The notes below the pieces were generated by a model. That model was not told the origin of the DNA, searched no databases, and was given only the letters and a program-made list of their open reading frames with translations. A stretch of DNA of 64,000 nt from Magnetospirillum aberrantis SpK (lineage in GTDB: Bacteria > Pseudomonadota > Alphaproteobacteria > Rhodospirillales > Magnetospirillaceae). Of this stretch, positions 1 through 10,267 are shown one piece after another. How positions within the stretch are numbered: position 1 is the first letter of the stretch; every line of letters begins with the position of its first letter. The DNA lies in assembly GCF_011022235.1 (NCBI RefSeq), contig NZ_JAAIYP010000044.1, positions 62,001 through 126,000 on the forward strand, given 5' to 3'. The translations under genes and the position numbers were made by a program.

Positions 1-1336
1 CGGCATCGTCGGCGAAACCCTGTTCGCGGCCGACGCCTTCGCCATCGGCAAGGCGTTCGGCACCCGTGTCCGCCGGGCGGGCGGGCGCACGATCTGTGTC
101 GGCTGGGATGGCCGGCTGTCCAGCCCGGAACTGGCCGCCGCCCTGGTGGACGGCCTGGTGTCGGCCGGTTGCCGCGTCGCCAAGGTCGGGCGCGGTCCCA
201 CGCCGATGCTCTATTACGCCGCCAAGATAAAGGGGGCGGATGGCGGCATCATGGTCACCGGCAGCCACAATCCGCCCACCCATAACGGCTTCAAGATGGT
301 GTTCCAGGGAAGGCCGTTCTTCGGTCCCGACATCAAGGACCTGGGAAGTATCGCCGCCGCCGGTGACTGGCTTGATGGCGCCGGTGCCGGCGAGGCCGTG
401 GATGAACCGGTGTTCGCCGAATACGTTGATCGTCTGTTGGCGGATTACGACGGCGTTCATCCGCTCAAGGTGGTGTGGGATTGCGGCAACGGCGCCGCCG
501 GCGAGGTGGCGCAGGAACTGGCCCGTCGTCTGCCCGGCACCCATACCGTGCTGTTCGGCGACATCGACGGCACTTTTCCCAACCATCATCCCGACCCGAC
601 CGAACCGCACAACCTTCGTGCCCTGATGGACGAGGTTCTGTTCTCGCATGCTCATCTGGGGTTGGCCTTCGACGGCGACGGCGACCGGGTGGGCGTGGTC
701 GATGCCGAAGGGCGCATCCTGTGGGGCGACCAGATCCTGGTGATCCTGGCCGAGGATTTGCTGAAATCCCGTCCCGGTGCCCCGATCATCGCCGACGTCA
801 AGGCGTCCAAGGTGTTCTTCGACGAGGTGGCGCGGCTGGGCGGCCAGCCGGTGATGGGGCGCACCGGCCATTCGCTGATCAAGACCCAGATGGCCGAGAT
901 CGGCGCGCCGTTGGCCGGGGAAATGAGCGGCCATATCTTCTTCGCGGATAAGTACTACGGTTTCGACGACGCGCTTTACGCCGCCATCCGCCTGCTGGGC
1001 ATCGTGGCGCGCTGGCAGGGTCAGACCCTGGCCAGTCGCCGCGACAAGCTGCCGCATATGGTCAACACCCCGGAAATGCGCTTCGACTGTGCCGAGGAGC
1101 GCAAGTTCCAGGTGGTGGCCGAGGTCAAGGAACGGCTGGCTGCCGCCGGGGCCAAGGTCAACGCCATCGACGGCGTGCGGGTGGACACCGACGACGGTTG
1201 GTGGTTGTTGCGCGCCTCCAACACCCAGGCGGTGCTGGTGGCCCGGTGCGAGGCCACTCATGCCGACGGCCTCAAACGTCTGCGCAAGGCACTGGAAGCA
1301 CAGTTGACCGCCAGCGGCGTCGCTTTGCCGCATTGA
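1..1336 (+). CDS. phosphomannomutase/phosphoglucomutase, 5' partial
   Basis: Alpha-D-phosphohexomutase of the AlgC/ManB type, interconverting hexose 1- and 6-phosphates for sugar-nucleotide and polysaccharide synthesis in the cytoplasm. The reading frame is open from base 2, so the start lies before the window. Visible family motifs in order: an N-terminal RGIVGETL-like stretch, the phosphoserine loop TGSHNPP, the magnesium loop FDGDGDRVG, the sugar-specificity loop GEMSGHIFF and the C-terminal phosphate loop RASNTQ. All four active-site elements are intact, so the enzyme should be active. Whether mannose or glucose phosphate is preferred cannot be decided from sequence. Confidence 0.95.
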   Translation, partial: GIVGETLFAADAFAIGKAFGTRVRRAGGRTICVGWDGRLSSPELAAALVDGLVSAGCRVAKVGRGPTPMLYYAAKIKGADGGIMVTGSHNPPTHNGFKMVFQGRPFFGPDIKDLGSIAAAGDWLDGAGAGEAVDEPVFAEYVDRLLADYDGVHPLKVVWDCGNGAAGEVAQELARRLPGTHTVLFGDIDGTFPNHHPDPTEPHNLRALMDEVLFSHAHLGLAFDGDGDRVGVVDAEGRILWGDQILVILAEDLLKSRPGAPIIADVKASKVFFDEVARLGGQPVMGRTGHSLIKTQMAEIGAPLAGEMSGHIFFADKYYGFDDALYAAIRLLGIVARWQGQTLASRRDKLPHMVNTPEMRFDCAEERKFQVVAEVKERLAAAGAKVNAIDGVRVDTDDGWWLLRASNTQAVLVARCEATHADGLKRLRKALEAQLTASGVALPH

Positions 1337-1449
1337 TGGGACATGGCTGCCGCGCTTTGCGCCAAACAGGGCGCGGCCTTGTCGTGCCGATGGTCGAGGA
1401 ATATATTTGTGGATGGCAATAGGCCTTCTTCCGACCAAGGGGGGACGCC

Positions 1450-1677
1450 ATGCGTAACCAAAAAACCACCGTTTCCGCCCGCGCCGATTTCGCCCGCCCG
1501 GAAGATTTCGACGCATTCCTTGACCGTGCCCGCCGCGAGGTGGACGCTGAATTCCATCTGCGCACCGACCATGCCGGGCAGGTGCGCCACAACATGAACC
1601 CGCCGCTCGAGATCGAAGAGGCGCTGGACCCGGCGTTGGACTGGCCCTGGTGGCCGGAACCGGCGGGCCGCCACTAA
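1450..1677 (+). CDS. hypothetical protein, 75 aa
   Basis: Small acidic soluble protein without a domain I recognise. The start ATG follows a purine-rich GGGGGGA stretch at suitable spacing. The C-terminal third is rich in Pro and Trp (LDWPWWPEP). It lies 113 bp after the phosphohexomutase and 59 bp before the cyclotransferase-like gene on the same strand, so co-transcription is possible. Codon use matches the core genes. Confidence 0.6.
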   Translation: MRNQKTTVSARADFARPEDFDAFLDRARREVDAEFHLRTDHAGQVRHNMNPPLEIEEALDPALDWPWWPEPAGRH

Positions 1678-1736
1678 GAAACGAGCGGTGGTGGGCGGTG
1701 CCGTGGCGCCGTCCGCGCTTTCGTGGGATTGGGGTA

Positions 1737-2231
1737 ATGAACCTGTTTTTTTACGGCACGCTGATGGATTCGGACGTGCGGCAGTTGGTGTGCGGCAAAC
1801 GGCTGGACGCCGCCGAGCCGGCTGTCGCCCAGGGATTTCGCCGGGTGCACGTGGAAGGCCGGCATTACCCCATGATGTTGCCCCATGCCTCGGGTTGGGT
1901 CGAAGGTACCTTGGTGCGCGGTGTGGACGCCGAATCGCTGCACCGGCTTCAGGTGTACGAAGGCTGGGAATACGGTCTGCACGCCATCAAGGTCCGCACC
2001 GCGTCCGGGGCGTCGGTGATGGCCCAGGTGTTTCTGTGCCCACCGCATGTGAACGCCCACAACCGCGATTGGCGGCTGGAGCAATGGCAGTTGCGTCACA
2101 AACGGGCTTTCCTGCCCAAGGCGCGGCAATTGATGGAACGCGCCCTGAAAACCGGACGCATGCCCGGCGCCCCGGTGTCGGCGCGCCCCCGTCCGGTGCT
2201 GGCGTCGCGGCCGTTGCGGCGGAAGAAATAG
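1737..2231 (+). CDS. gamma-glutamylcyclotransferase-like (AIG2/GGCT fold) protein
   Basis: 164-aa protein with the family's N-terminal YGTL substrate loop (FFYGTLM, residues 4-10) and a YEGWEY segment, where GGCT proteins carry the catalytic glutamate. Family members act on gamma-glutamyl amines or dipeptides, but many bacterial ones are uncharacterised, so the substrate is unknown. I chose ATG 1737 because the fold begins at that Met; the frame stays open upstream but the added residues are low-complexity Arg/Trp. The basic C-terminal tail (PVSARPRPVLASRPLRRKK) is longer than the core fold needs. The 3' end is 3 bp from the convergent carboxypeptidase gene. Confidence 0.85.
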   Translation: MNLFFYGTLMDSDVRQLVCGKRLDAAEPAVAQGFRRVHVEGRHYPMMLPHASGWVEGTLVRGVDAESLHRLQVYEGWEYGLHAIKVRTASGASVMAQVFLCPPHVNAHNRDWRLEQWQLRHKRAFLPKARQLMERALKTGRMPGAPVSARPRPVLASRPLRRKK

Positions 2232-2234
2232 AAG

Positions 2235-3506
2235 TTAGCTGCCCTGAACCACCTGGCAGGCCTGTTTGGCGCGGCCAAGGCGTTTGCAGGCGGCACGGGC
2301 CTGATCCTCGGTGAAACCGGTCAGGCGGGCGCGGTAGGTGGTCTTCTTGCCCCGGTGGAGCTCAGAGACGTCCACGGCGGCGGTGCTGACCAGCCCGCCA
2401 AGCTTTTTCGCGGCTGAACTGGCGGCCGAGTGCGCCGGCTTGTAGGAATTAAAGGCTCCCACCTGGATGGCCCAGGTCGAAGGGTCGTCGTCGCCTTCTT
2501 CCTCGGTCTCGGCGGATTTGGCCGCGCGCATGGACACCTGCTTGACCGAGCTGTCGCGGTTGGCGGCGGCGATCAGGGCGTCAAGGTCGGCGCGGTCGTC
2601 GGATTCGATGCTGGCGCTACGGATGTCGGGGCCCTTGCCCGCCCGCGCGAAGCCCTTGTCCAGGATCTGTGCCATGTTGCGGTCGCGCCAGGCGGCGGTG
2701 TTGCCGCCGAACACCACGCCGATCAGGCGCCGGCCCTGGCGTTTGGCCGAGGCCATCAGATTGAAACCCGAAGCGTTGATGTAACCGGTCTTGATGCCGT
2801 CGGCACCCTGATAGCGCAGCATCAGGCGATTGTGGGTGCTGATGGGCTGGCCGCGCCACTTGAACTGGCGGGTCGAGAAATAATGGTAGTACTTGCCGTG
2901 GGTGCGGATCAGGGCGCGGGCCAGCAGGGCCTGATCGCGCGGCGTCGAAATCTGGCCGGGGTTGGGCAGGCCCGAGGCGTTGCGATAGGTGGTGTCGTCC
3001 ATGCCCAATTGCTGCGCCTTGCGGGTCATCAACTCGGCGAAGTCGCCTTCGCTGTCGGCCAGGGCTTCGGCCACCACCACGGCGACGTCGTTGGCCGACT
3101 TGGTCACCAGGGCCAGCACCGCGTCTTCGACCGAAATCCGTTCGCCCGGCGCCAGCGCCAGTTTGGACGGCGCCTGGGCGGCGGCATGGGCCGACACCCG
3201 CATGGTGCTGTCAAGGCGAAGCTTGCCGGAATTGAGGGCGTCGAACAGCAGGTAAAGCGTCATGACCTTGGTCAGCGACGCCGGATAGGATCGCCGATCG
3301 GCGTTGACCGCATAAAGAACGGCGCCAGTGTCATGGTCCATGACGATGGCGCCGTAACGGCTGTCGCGCTGGGCGGCCTGGGTAAGGGAGGGGAGCGCCA
3401 GGCCGGTGACCAGCATGGCGAGGCAAAGCAGAAAAATCCGCGAGACGAATCCGTAAGGGCTGCGGGCCGCGTTCAATTCCTCGACCTTCCGTTCACCGAT
3501 CGACAT
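2235..3506 (-). CDS. dacC: D-alanyl-D-alanine carboxypeptidase (PBP5/6 type) with C-terminal SPOR domain
   Basis: Periplasmic serine carboxypeptidase that trims the terminal D-Ala of peptidoglycan pentapeptides. Residues 20-45 form a signal peptide. The catalytic triplets are in order: SxxK (SLTK, Ser77 and Lys80), SxN (Ser137-Ala-Asn139) and KTG (239-241). From about residue 340 a SPOR domain follows (WAIQVGAFNSY), which in other proteins binds denuded septal glycan, so action at the division site is likely. At 423 aa it is a normal length for the alphaproteobacterial fusion form. Symbol assigned by family only. Confidence 0.93.
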   Translation of the reverse strand: MSIGERKVEELNAARSPYGFVSRIFLLCLAMLVTGLALPSLTQAAQRDSRYGAIVMDHDTGAVLYAVNADRRSYPASLTKVMTLYLLFDALNSGKLRLDSTMRVSAHAAAQAPSKLALAPGERISVEDAVLALVTKSANDVAVVVAEALADSEGDFAELMTRKAQQLGMDDTTYRNASGLPNPGQISTPRDQALLARALIRTHGKYYHYFSTRQFKWRGQPISTHNRLMLRYQGADGIKTGYINASGFNLMASAKRQGRRLIGVVFGGNTAAWRDRNMAQILDKGFARAGKGPDIRSASIESDDRADLDALIAAANRDSSVKQVSMRAAKSAETEEEGDDDPSTWAIQVGAFNSYKPAHSAASSAAKKLGGLVSTAAVDVSELHRGKKTTYRARLTGFTEDQARAACKRLGRAKQACQVVQGS

Positions 3507-3660
3507 CGACTAGAGTAGGAGGCAAGGATAAAGAAATTGCGAATCTGTGTCCAGTTTCCCCGCGCTTTTCAGGGATTTTTTGCCTGAGCGCGGTTTCGCG
3601 ACGCAACTTTCGCAGGATATGTTTATGTATGGTCGTCTCGAATCCCAAGGTGGAACCGCC

Positions 3661-4335
3661 ATGACGTCGTTGCTTGCCCGTGCCGCCCTGATCCTTGCCG
3701 GTCTTGCGCTTTTGCCGTCCTGTACCTGGAGTGGCGGCGACATCGGCGATCCCGTCGAACGGAAGCTGCATTGGTTTTCGTTCGTCGGTGGCGACGACAT
3801 TCGAACCACTTGCGCCGCTGGCACGCCCGACCGTTTCCGGCTGGTCTACAATGCCGATTACAATGAACAATTGCGGATCTACGAAGTGGATTCGCTGCGT
3901 CGGCTGTTGACGATCCGGGTGGTGAACCAAGGCGCCATGGGAAAATTGTCGGGCGACGATCTGCTGGCGCCGTGGCGGGCGACCGAAGCCAAGGTCCAGC
4001 TTGACCAGGACGGTTACGACCGTCTGATTCAAGGGTTTGCCCAGGGCGGCATGTTCGCCCCGCCGCCGGTTGGGCTGGAACTGCCATCGCGCTCGTTTTT
4101 CTGGACGGCGGCGATGTGTCGTGACGGCCGTTTCGGGTTGACCGCCTGGAAATATCCGTCCGTGTCCTTCGCGGCCATGGGATTCGATGTCCAGTTGTTC
4201 GCGCTCGATACCACCGGAATCGAAATCAACCCGGCGCGCGAATTGCCCGTGGACCCGGTGTGGAACGACAAGGCGTCACGTCTGGAGGTGCCGAATTTCT
4301 CCCTCAAGGTGACTGCCGACGGGTTGCTGCAATAG
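3661..4335 (+). CDS. putative lipoprotein, 224 aa
   Basis: Starts with a lipoprotein signal peptide: a hydrophobic run after MTSLLAR and a lipobox-like LLPSC with the Cys near residue 21, so export and lipidation are predicted. The remainder has no domain I recognise. I prefer ATG 3661 because AAGGTGGA lies just upstream and the signal peptide starts there; the frame is open further 5' but without a ribosome site. It is divergent from the carboxypeptidase (155 bp apart) and could share its regulatory region. Confidence 0.7.
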   Translation: MTSLLARAALILAGLALLPSCTWSGGDIGDPVERKLHWFSFVGGDDIRTTCAAGTPDRFRLVYNADYNEQLRIYEVDSLRRLLTIRVVNQGAMGKLSGDDLLAPWRATEAKVQLDQDGYDRLIQGFAQGGMFAPPPVGLELPSRSFFWTAAMCRDGRFGLTAWKYPSVSFAAMGFDVQLFALDTTGIEINPARELPVDPVWNDKASRLEVPNFSLKVTADGLLQ

Positions 4336-4371
4336 CGCCATGACAGTGATGTTGCGCTGCACAAAGTCATA

Positions 4372-4401
4372 TTGACTCGGGCTTTGCTGCGGGGGCATAG
4401 T
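4372..4401 (+). promoter_or_regulatory. sigma-70-like promoter for the phasin gene
   Basis: TTGACT at 4372-4377 and CATAGT at 4396-4401 with an 18-bp spacer, oriented toward the phasin. This implies a 5' leader of about 130 nt, which contains a GTCGTC/GACGAC hairpin at 4496-4516 just before the ribosome site AAGGAG. Confidence 0.55.
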
Positions 4402-4538
4402 GCGGTGAATATTGCGCCGCAGCATGGCGTGTTCCGGTTGACCGGACGCGCGGCGCCGATGGCGCATCCCATCAGCCCCGGACGGATGACGCCTTGTCGT
4501 CTCCTCCTCCGACGACGACCTGAAGGAGCACGCCTGTC

Positions 4539-5210
4539 ATGACCACCGCCTCCACTACCCCCAAGGCCAAGCCGGCCGCCAAGACCACCGCCGCCAAGGC
4601 CAAGCCGGCCGAGGCCGCGCCTGCGTCCACCGACGAAGTCGCCGCGCCGGTCGAGGCTGTCGCCGCTCCTGTAGAAGCCGCGGCTCCGGCTTTGGTTCCG
4701 GCCGCCGAGGTCATCGAGCAGGCGGTTGCCGCCGGCAAGGATACCCTGGAGCAGGTGGTCAAGGCGTCGCAGGATGCTGCCACCAAGGGGTACGACCAGG
4801 CTGTCGCCGTCGCCAAGGATCAGGTCGAGGCCGTGCAGAAGGCCCAGGCCCAGGCGGTGAAGTCGTCCGAGGAAGCCCTGGCCGCCGCCAAGGAGAACCT
4901 GGACGCCGTGGTCAAGGCCGGCCAGATGCTGGCCCAGGGGCTTCAGGACCTCAGCAAGTCGGTGGTGGTGCTGACCCAGGAAGCGGTCGAGGAAAGCGTG
5001 GCCTCGACCAAGAAGCTTCTGGGCGCCAAGAGCCTGCACGAGGCGGTGGACATCCATTCCGCTCACGCCAAGGCCCAGATCGACCGGTTGCTGTCCGAAG
5101 GTGCTCGCCTGTCCGACAGCACCCGCAAGCTGTTCGAGGAGGCCCTGGCCCCGGTGCAAAGCCGTCTTCAGGCGACGGTGGACAAGATTTCCAATCTGAC
5201 CAAGCACTGA
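4539..5210 (+). CDS. phasin family protein (PHA granule-associated)
   Basis: 223-aa protein. Residues 1-60 are a low-complexity Ala/Lys/Pro segment resembling DNA- or nucleoid-binding AK-rich tails. Residues about 60-223 are long amphipathic helices (EQAVAAGKDTLEQVV, AVKSSEEALAAAKENL) typical of the Phasin_2 family that coats polyhydroxyalkanoate granules. The Lys/Ala arm could tether granules to DNA, as proposed for PhaF/PhaM-type phasins (inference). A class I PHA synthase is encoded in the same window at 45420. The ribosome site AAGGAG lies upstream. Confidence 0.85.
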   Translation: MTTASTTPKAKPAAKTTAAKAKPAEAAPASTDEVAAPVEAVAAPVEAAAPALVPAAEVIEQAVAAGKDTLEQVVKASQDAATKGYDQAVAVAKDQVEAVQKAQAQAVKSSEEALAAAKENLDAVVKAGQMLAQGLQDLSKSVVVLTQEAVEESVASTKKLLGAKSLHEAVDIHSAHAKAQIDRLLSEGARLSDSTRKLFEEALAPVQSRLQATVDKISNLTKH

Positions 5211-5244
5211 GCCAGATCGAGCACTGAGCCAGATCGAGCACTGA
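5208..5244 (+). repeat. 17-bp perfect tandem duplication spanning the phasin stop codon
   Basis: The unit TGAGCCAGATCGAGCAC occurs twice back to back (5208-5224, 5225-5241) and begins a third copy. The first TGA is the phasin stop codon. It looks like a slippage duplication and does not alter the protein. Confidence 0.9.
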
Positions 5245-5269
5245 GAACGCGGCGCACGTTTCGCGCGAG

Positions 5270-5303
5270 AAGGCCCGGCGAATTCGTTCGCCGGGCCTTT
5301 TTC
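5270..5303 (+). terminator. Rho-independent terminator after phasin
   Basis: Perfect 13-bp stem (5270-5282 with 5287-5299), TTCG tetraloop and a T-rich tail. It separates the phasin from clpS. Confidence 0.9.
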
Positions 5304-5418
5304 TTGGGCAAAAAAAGTCGTGCGACGGCTTTTGCGGCACACGAGACCCTTTTCGCCGGACCGTTTCGCCCAATATGATAGAGGTGTACCAGTGGGCAAC
5401 ACCCGTGCATGCGAGAAA

Positions 5419-5751
5419 ATGAGCGACCATCGAGACGACCAACGTAACGACGACGGCAACCAGACGGGTGTGGCCATCAAGGCTCGGCCCAAGACGAAAA
5501 AGCCGTCCATGTACAAGGTGCTGATGCTGAACGACGACTACACGCCGATGGAGTTCGTCGTCCATGTGCTCGAGCGCTTTTTCAACAAGAACCGCGAGGA
5601 GGCGACGCGCATCATGCTGCATGTCCATACCCGCGGTGTGGGGATTTGCGGCGTGTACACATACGAGGTGGCGGAAACCAAGGTGACCCAGGTCATGGAT
5701 TTGGCCCGGCAGAACCAGCATCCGCTTCAGTGCACAATAGAGAAGGACTAA
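5419..5751 (+). CDS. clpS: ClpS, adaptor of the ClpAP protease
   Basis: Cytoplasmic N-end-rule adaptor that binds proteins with bulky N-terminal residues and delivers them to ClpA. The 110-aa protein has a disordered polar N-terminus and the conserved core [17 protein letters not shown] (N-degron pocket), then [21 protein letters not shown] and the C-terminal helix ending in QCTIEKD. I chose ATG 5419; an in-frame GTG at 5392 preceded by AGAGGTG is a plausible alternative adding nine residues. It is 18 bp upstream of clpA, as in most proteobacteria. Confidence 0.96.
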   Translation: MSDHRDDQRNDDGNQTGVAIKARPKTKKPSMYKVLMLNDDYTPMEFVVHVLERFFNKNREEATRIMLHVHTRGVGICGVYTYEVAETKVTQVMDLARQNQHPLQCTIEKD

Positions 5752-5769
5752 CCTTCGGAAGGAGCCCGC

Positions 5770-8061
<2,292 letters not shown>

Positions 8062-8085
8062 CGCCGCTTTTTCGGGAGTGACACG

Positions 8086-8110
8086 AGGGGCGCCAATCGG
8101 CGCCCCTTTT
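8086..8110 (+). terminator. Rho-independent terminator of clpSA
   Basis: 9-bp perfect stem AGGGGCGCC/GGCGCCCCT with AATC loop and TTT tail, 25 bp after the clpA stop. Confidence 0.88.
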
Positions 8111-8140
8111 CCGTCAAGATGTTATGGGCTTTCGCTGTAC

Positions 8141-8170
8141 TTGACTCGGAACTCGAAACAGAGGCATAAT
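8141..8170 (+). promoter_or_regulatory. sigma-70-like promoter of candidate sRNA
   Basis: TTGACT (8141-8146), 18-bp spacer, CATAAT (8165-8170). It is nearly the same architecture as the phasin promoter and points into a stretch with no convincing gene. Confidence 0.65.
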
Positions 8171-8176
8171 GAGGTC

Positions 8177-8449
8177 GTAAACAAGGAAGTGAGGTTGGTT
8201 GTTTTCACCGGCAGTACCCAAGTTAACCGGACAACATTTCACCCCATGTGGGGTGGATGAACCGGGAAGGAGGATGCGATACCGGCATGACACCACCGGG
8301 TAAGATTGAGGGCGCCTTTGAATAAGGTCCCGTATGTTTACAAAATCAGCGAGTACTCCTATCGGCATCGCGCCGAATATTAGGGTCGCGCCGACCCAAG
8401 ACCGATAGCCCCGCGAAGAGCGTTGAGTCGCCCGCGGGGCTCGGCTTTT
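8177..8449 (+). ncRNA. candidate small noncoding RNA (about 270 nt)
   Basis: The interval between clpA and the convergent gene at 8469 has its own promoter (8141-8170) and ends in a terminator: AGCCCCGCG (8407-8415) pairing with CGCGGGGCT (8433-8441), then CGGCTTTT. Inside are a hairpin at 8240-8255 (CACCCC/GGGGTG, loop ATGT), an extended stem CTATCGG/CCGATAG (8359-8365 with 8402-8408), and a nested hairpin GGGTC/GACCC (8383-8397). A CTCCT anti-Shine-Dalgarno-like motif lies at 8356-8360. Only tiny ORFs exist, for example a 12-codon one at 8287 behind AAGGAGG, so a leader peptide or small-protein mRNA remains possible. It does not match 6S, tmRNA, RNase P or SRP RNA signatures I know. Confidence 0.5.
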
Positions 8450-8468
8450 GTGGTCTTGCTTCCGTTCA

Positions 8469-9554
8469 TCATCGAAGAATTGTGCAGTCCGGCCATGGGG
8501 CGTGGCGGACAGCCGTCATGCGCAACAGACCGCCTTGGCCGGCGCGGATCAGAAACGTCACGCTTCGCCGTTCGGGGGAAAGGTCGGCGAAATCCATGCG
8601 GACCTGCCACAGGCTGGAATCGTGGCGGCAACGTTCGGCCGCACCGGCAAAAATTCCAGACAATGACGGCGCGCCGCCACGGCCGCGCAACAAGGCGTGC
8701 ATGCGGCCGGTGCCATCGCGTGCCGAAGGCTCGGTCCAGTCGGCGGCGGCTTGCCACGGTTGGCTCAGCCATTCCTCGACGAATTCCGCCGGCCCGGCGG
8801 CGACCGGGTCGCGACGGCGGACGGTGTCGCCCTCGACGCTGAAATGGCGAATGACGTGGCGTTGGCCGCGACTGGCATCAATGCTGGCGACGTCGAATTC
8901 CACCCTGAGCCGGTGCCCGTCGAACGCCAAGGCGAAGCGGTCGTCGCCAGTGCCCCAATGGGCGTATTCACGCCGTTCCCACAGCAGGGCAGGGGGCATG
9001 CCGGGGCCGGCCCGCCACAGGCGCAGCCGCAGCGGTTGCCAGACGGTGTCGCACCATTGGCCGCGTTCGGCGACCAGAACCAGATTGCGGTCGCCATCCT
9101 CGACCACGCGCAGCGCCAACAGCGCCGAGGGCGTGCCGTCGCCCATGTCGCGCCAGAAGCGCCGCCAGCCGTTTGGGGTGCGGTGGTAAAGGGCGGTTGC
9201 GATGGCGTTGCCGCAGACCAGTCCCAGTGTGGTTCGGACCTCGACATAGGGGCCGGTTCGCCCAAAAAAGACGGAAACCCGGCCGAAACGGTCGACGGTG
9301 TCGGGGGCGATGCGACAATCGCCTCCTTGGGCGGCGGCTTCCGTCTCCAGGCGACGGGCCAGGATGGAGAAATCGGCATCGGACGCGGCGGTCGCCAGGG
9401 TTTCGTCGATGCGTTGCCACAATGCGCGGCCGAGGGCGACACGGGGCACCATCCAGTCGGCGGCATGGCAGGCTTGGCGGAACTCCGCCGCCGCCGCCGT
9501 CAGGCTTGGCTCGCCGTGGGCGGCGGCCGGCGCCAGCGCCAGCATCGCCGCCAT
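8469..9554 (-). CDS. hypothetical exported protein, 361 aa
   Basis: The protein begins with a short Ala-rich hydrophobic segment ending AAAHGEP, a likely signal peptide, so it is probably periplasmic. It has scattered Cys residues and many Trp/Arg, and no domain I can name. Codon use is normal for the core. It is last in a minus-strand cluster with the genes at 9575 and 9780 (20-bp gap), suggesting an operon. The candidate sRNA terminator converges on its 3' end. Confidence 0.65.
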   Translation of the reverse strand: MAAMLALAPAAAHGEPSLTAAAAEFRQACHAADWMVPRVALGRALWQRIDETLATAASDADFSILARRLETEAAAQGGDCRIAPDTVDRFGRVSVFFGRTGPYVEVRTTLGLVCGNAIATALYHRTPNGWRRFWRDMGDGTPSALLALRVVEDGDRNLVLVAERGQWCDTVWQPLRLRLWRAGPGMPPALLWERREYAHWGTGDDRFALAFDGHRLRVEFDVASIDASRGQRHVIRHFSVEGDTVRRRDPVAAGPAEFVEEWLSQPWQAAADWTEPSARDGTGRMHALLRGRGGAPSLSGIFAGAAERCRHDSSLWQVRMDFADLSPERRSVTFLIRAGQGGLLRMTAVRHAPWPDCTILR

Positions 9555-9574
9555 CAGGATGTTGGAGGCCGGCC

Positions 9575-9751
9575 TCAGTGGGGTAGCGCCTGTTTGGCGG
9601 CGTCCACCGCCAGCCGGGCGGCGTCGAGCAGGCCGCGCTTGGTCGCCAGTTGCGGCGCGCTTGGCCAGACGCAGTCGTTGGCGCGGTCCAGAAAGTCGAA
9701 GGCACGGGTCAGTTCCTGACCACAGATCACCAGTTTCTCGGTGTCGACCAT
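9575..9751 (-). CDS. hypothetical protein, 58 aa
   Basis: Short helical protein. ATG at 9751 is preferred over an in-frame ATG 21 bp upstream because AGGGAGG sits 5 nt before it. The single Cys and the FDFLDRANDCVW segment are its only notable features. It lies between two hypothetical genes on the same strand with gaps under 30 bp. Confidence 0.6.
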   Translation of the reverse strand: MVDTEKLVICGQELTRAFDFLDRANDCVWPSAPQLATKRGLLDAARLAVDAAKQALPH

Positions 9752-9779
9752 GATTGCCTCCCTGTTGGCCATGTGGCGG

Positions 9780-10163
9780 TCAGTGACCGTCCTTGGCCTT
9801 GCGGTAACCCGCCTTGTGCATGGCTTTCTTGAGGTCGTCCCAGGCGGTGTAGATGTCGGCGGCGGTGATGCCGGCGACGCCGTTGGGCCCGGTGCGGAAG
9901 AACGCTTCCGCCAGCCGCATCTGGGCGGCCAGGGATTGCGCGGCGGCGCGCGTGGTTTCGCGGTTCAAGAGCGCGTTGCGTGTCGCCAGGAACTCTTCCA
10001 ACTCGGCCAGTTCGGCGGGCGAGCACGAGCGCCGTACGGTTTCGTCGATTTCCGGGTTGTCCTTGTCCAGCCGGGCCACCACTTCGGCCCTGCCGCGCTT
10101 GATGGCGGGGTCGTAGACGGTGCGGATCACCTGGATGACGCGGCTGCGTTCGCGGAATTGCAT
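9780..10163 (-). CDS. hypothetical protein, 127 aa
   Basis: Soluble, mainly helical, charged protein. ATG 10163 is chosen because GGAGG is correctly spaced upstream; the frame is open further but without a ribosome site. No family recognised. First gene of a likely three-gene minus-strand operon with 9575 and 8469. Confidence 0.6.
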   Translation of the reverse strand: MQFRERSRVIQVIRTVYDPAIKRGRAEVVARLDKDNPEIDETVRRSCSPAELAELEEFLATRNALLNRETTRAAAQSLAAQMRLAEAFFRTGPNGVAGITAADIYTAWDDLKKAMHKAGYRKAKDGH

Positions 10164-10267
10164 GGTCCACCTCCGGCCGGGCAATGGCCCGCATGCGGAC
10201 GGTTCATGGGCATGATAGTACGCGCGATATGGGGGGATATCAAGCCCGATCATGGGCCGCATACGGA

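Noticed and set aside
8177-8449. 6S RNA, RNase P RNA, tmRNA, SRP RNA or cobalamin riboswitch
   Set aside because: None of their conserved sequence blocks is present; only a generic GGGAAGG occurs.
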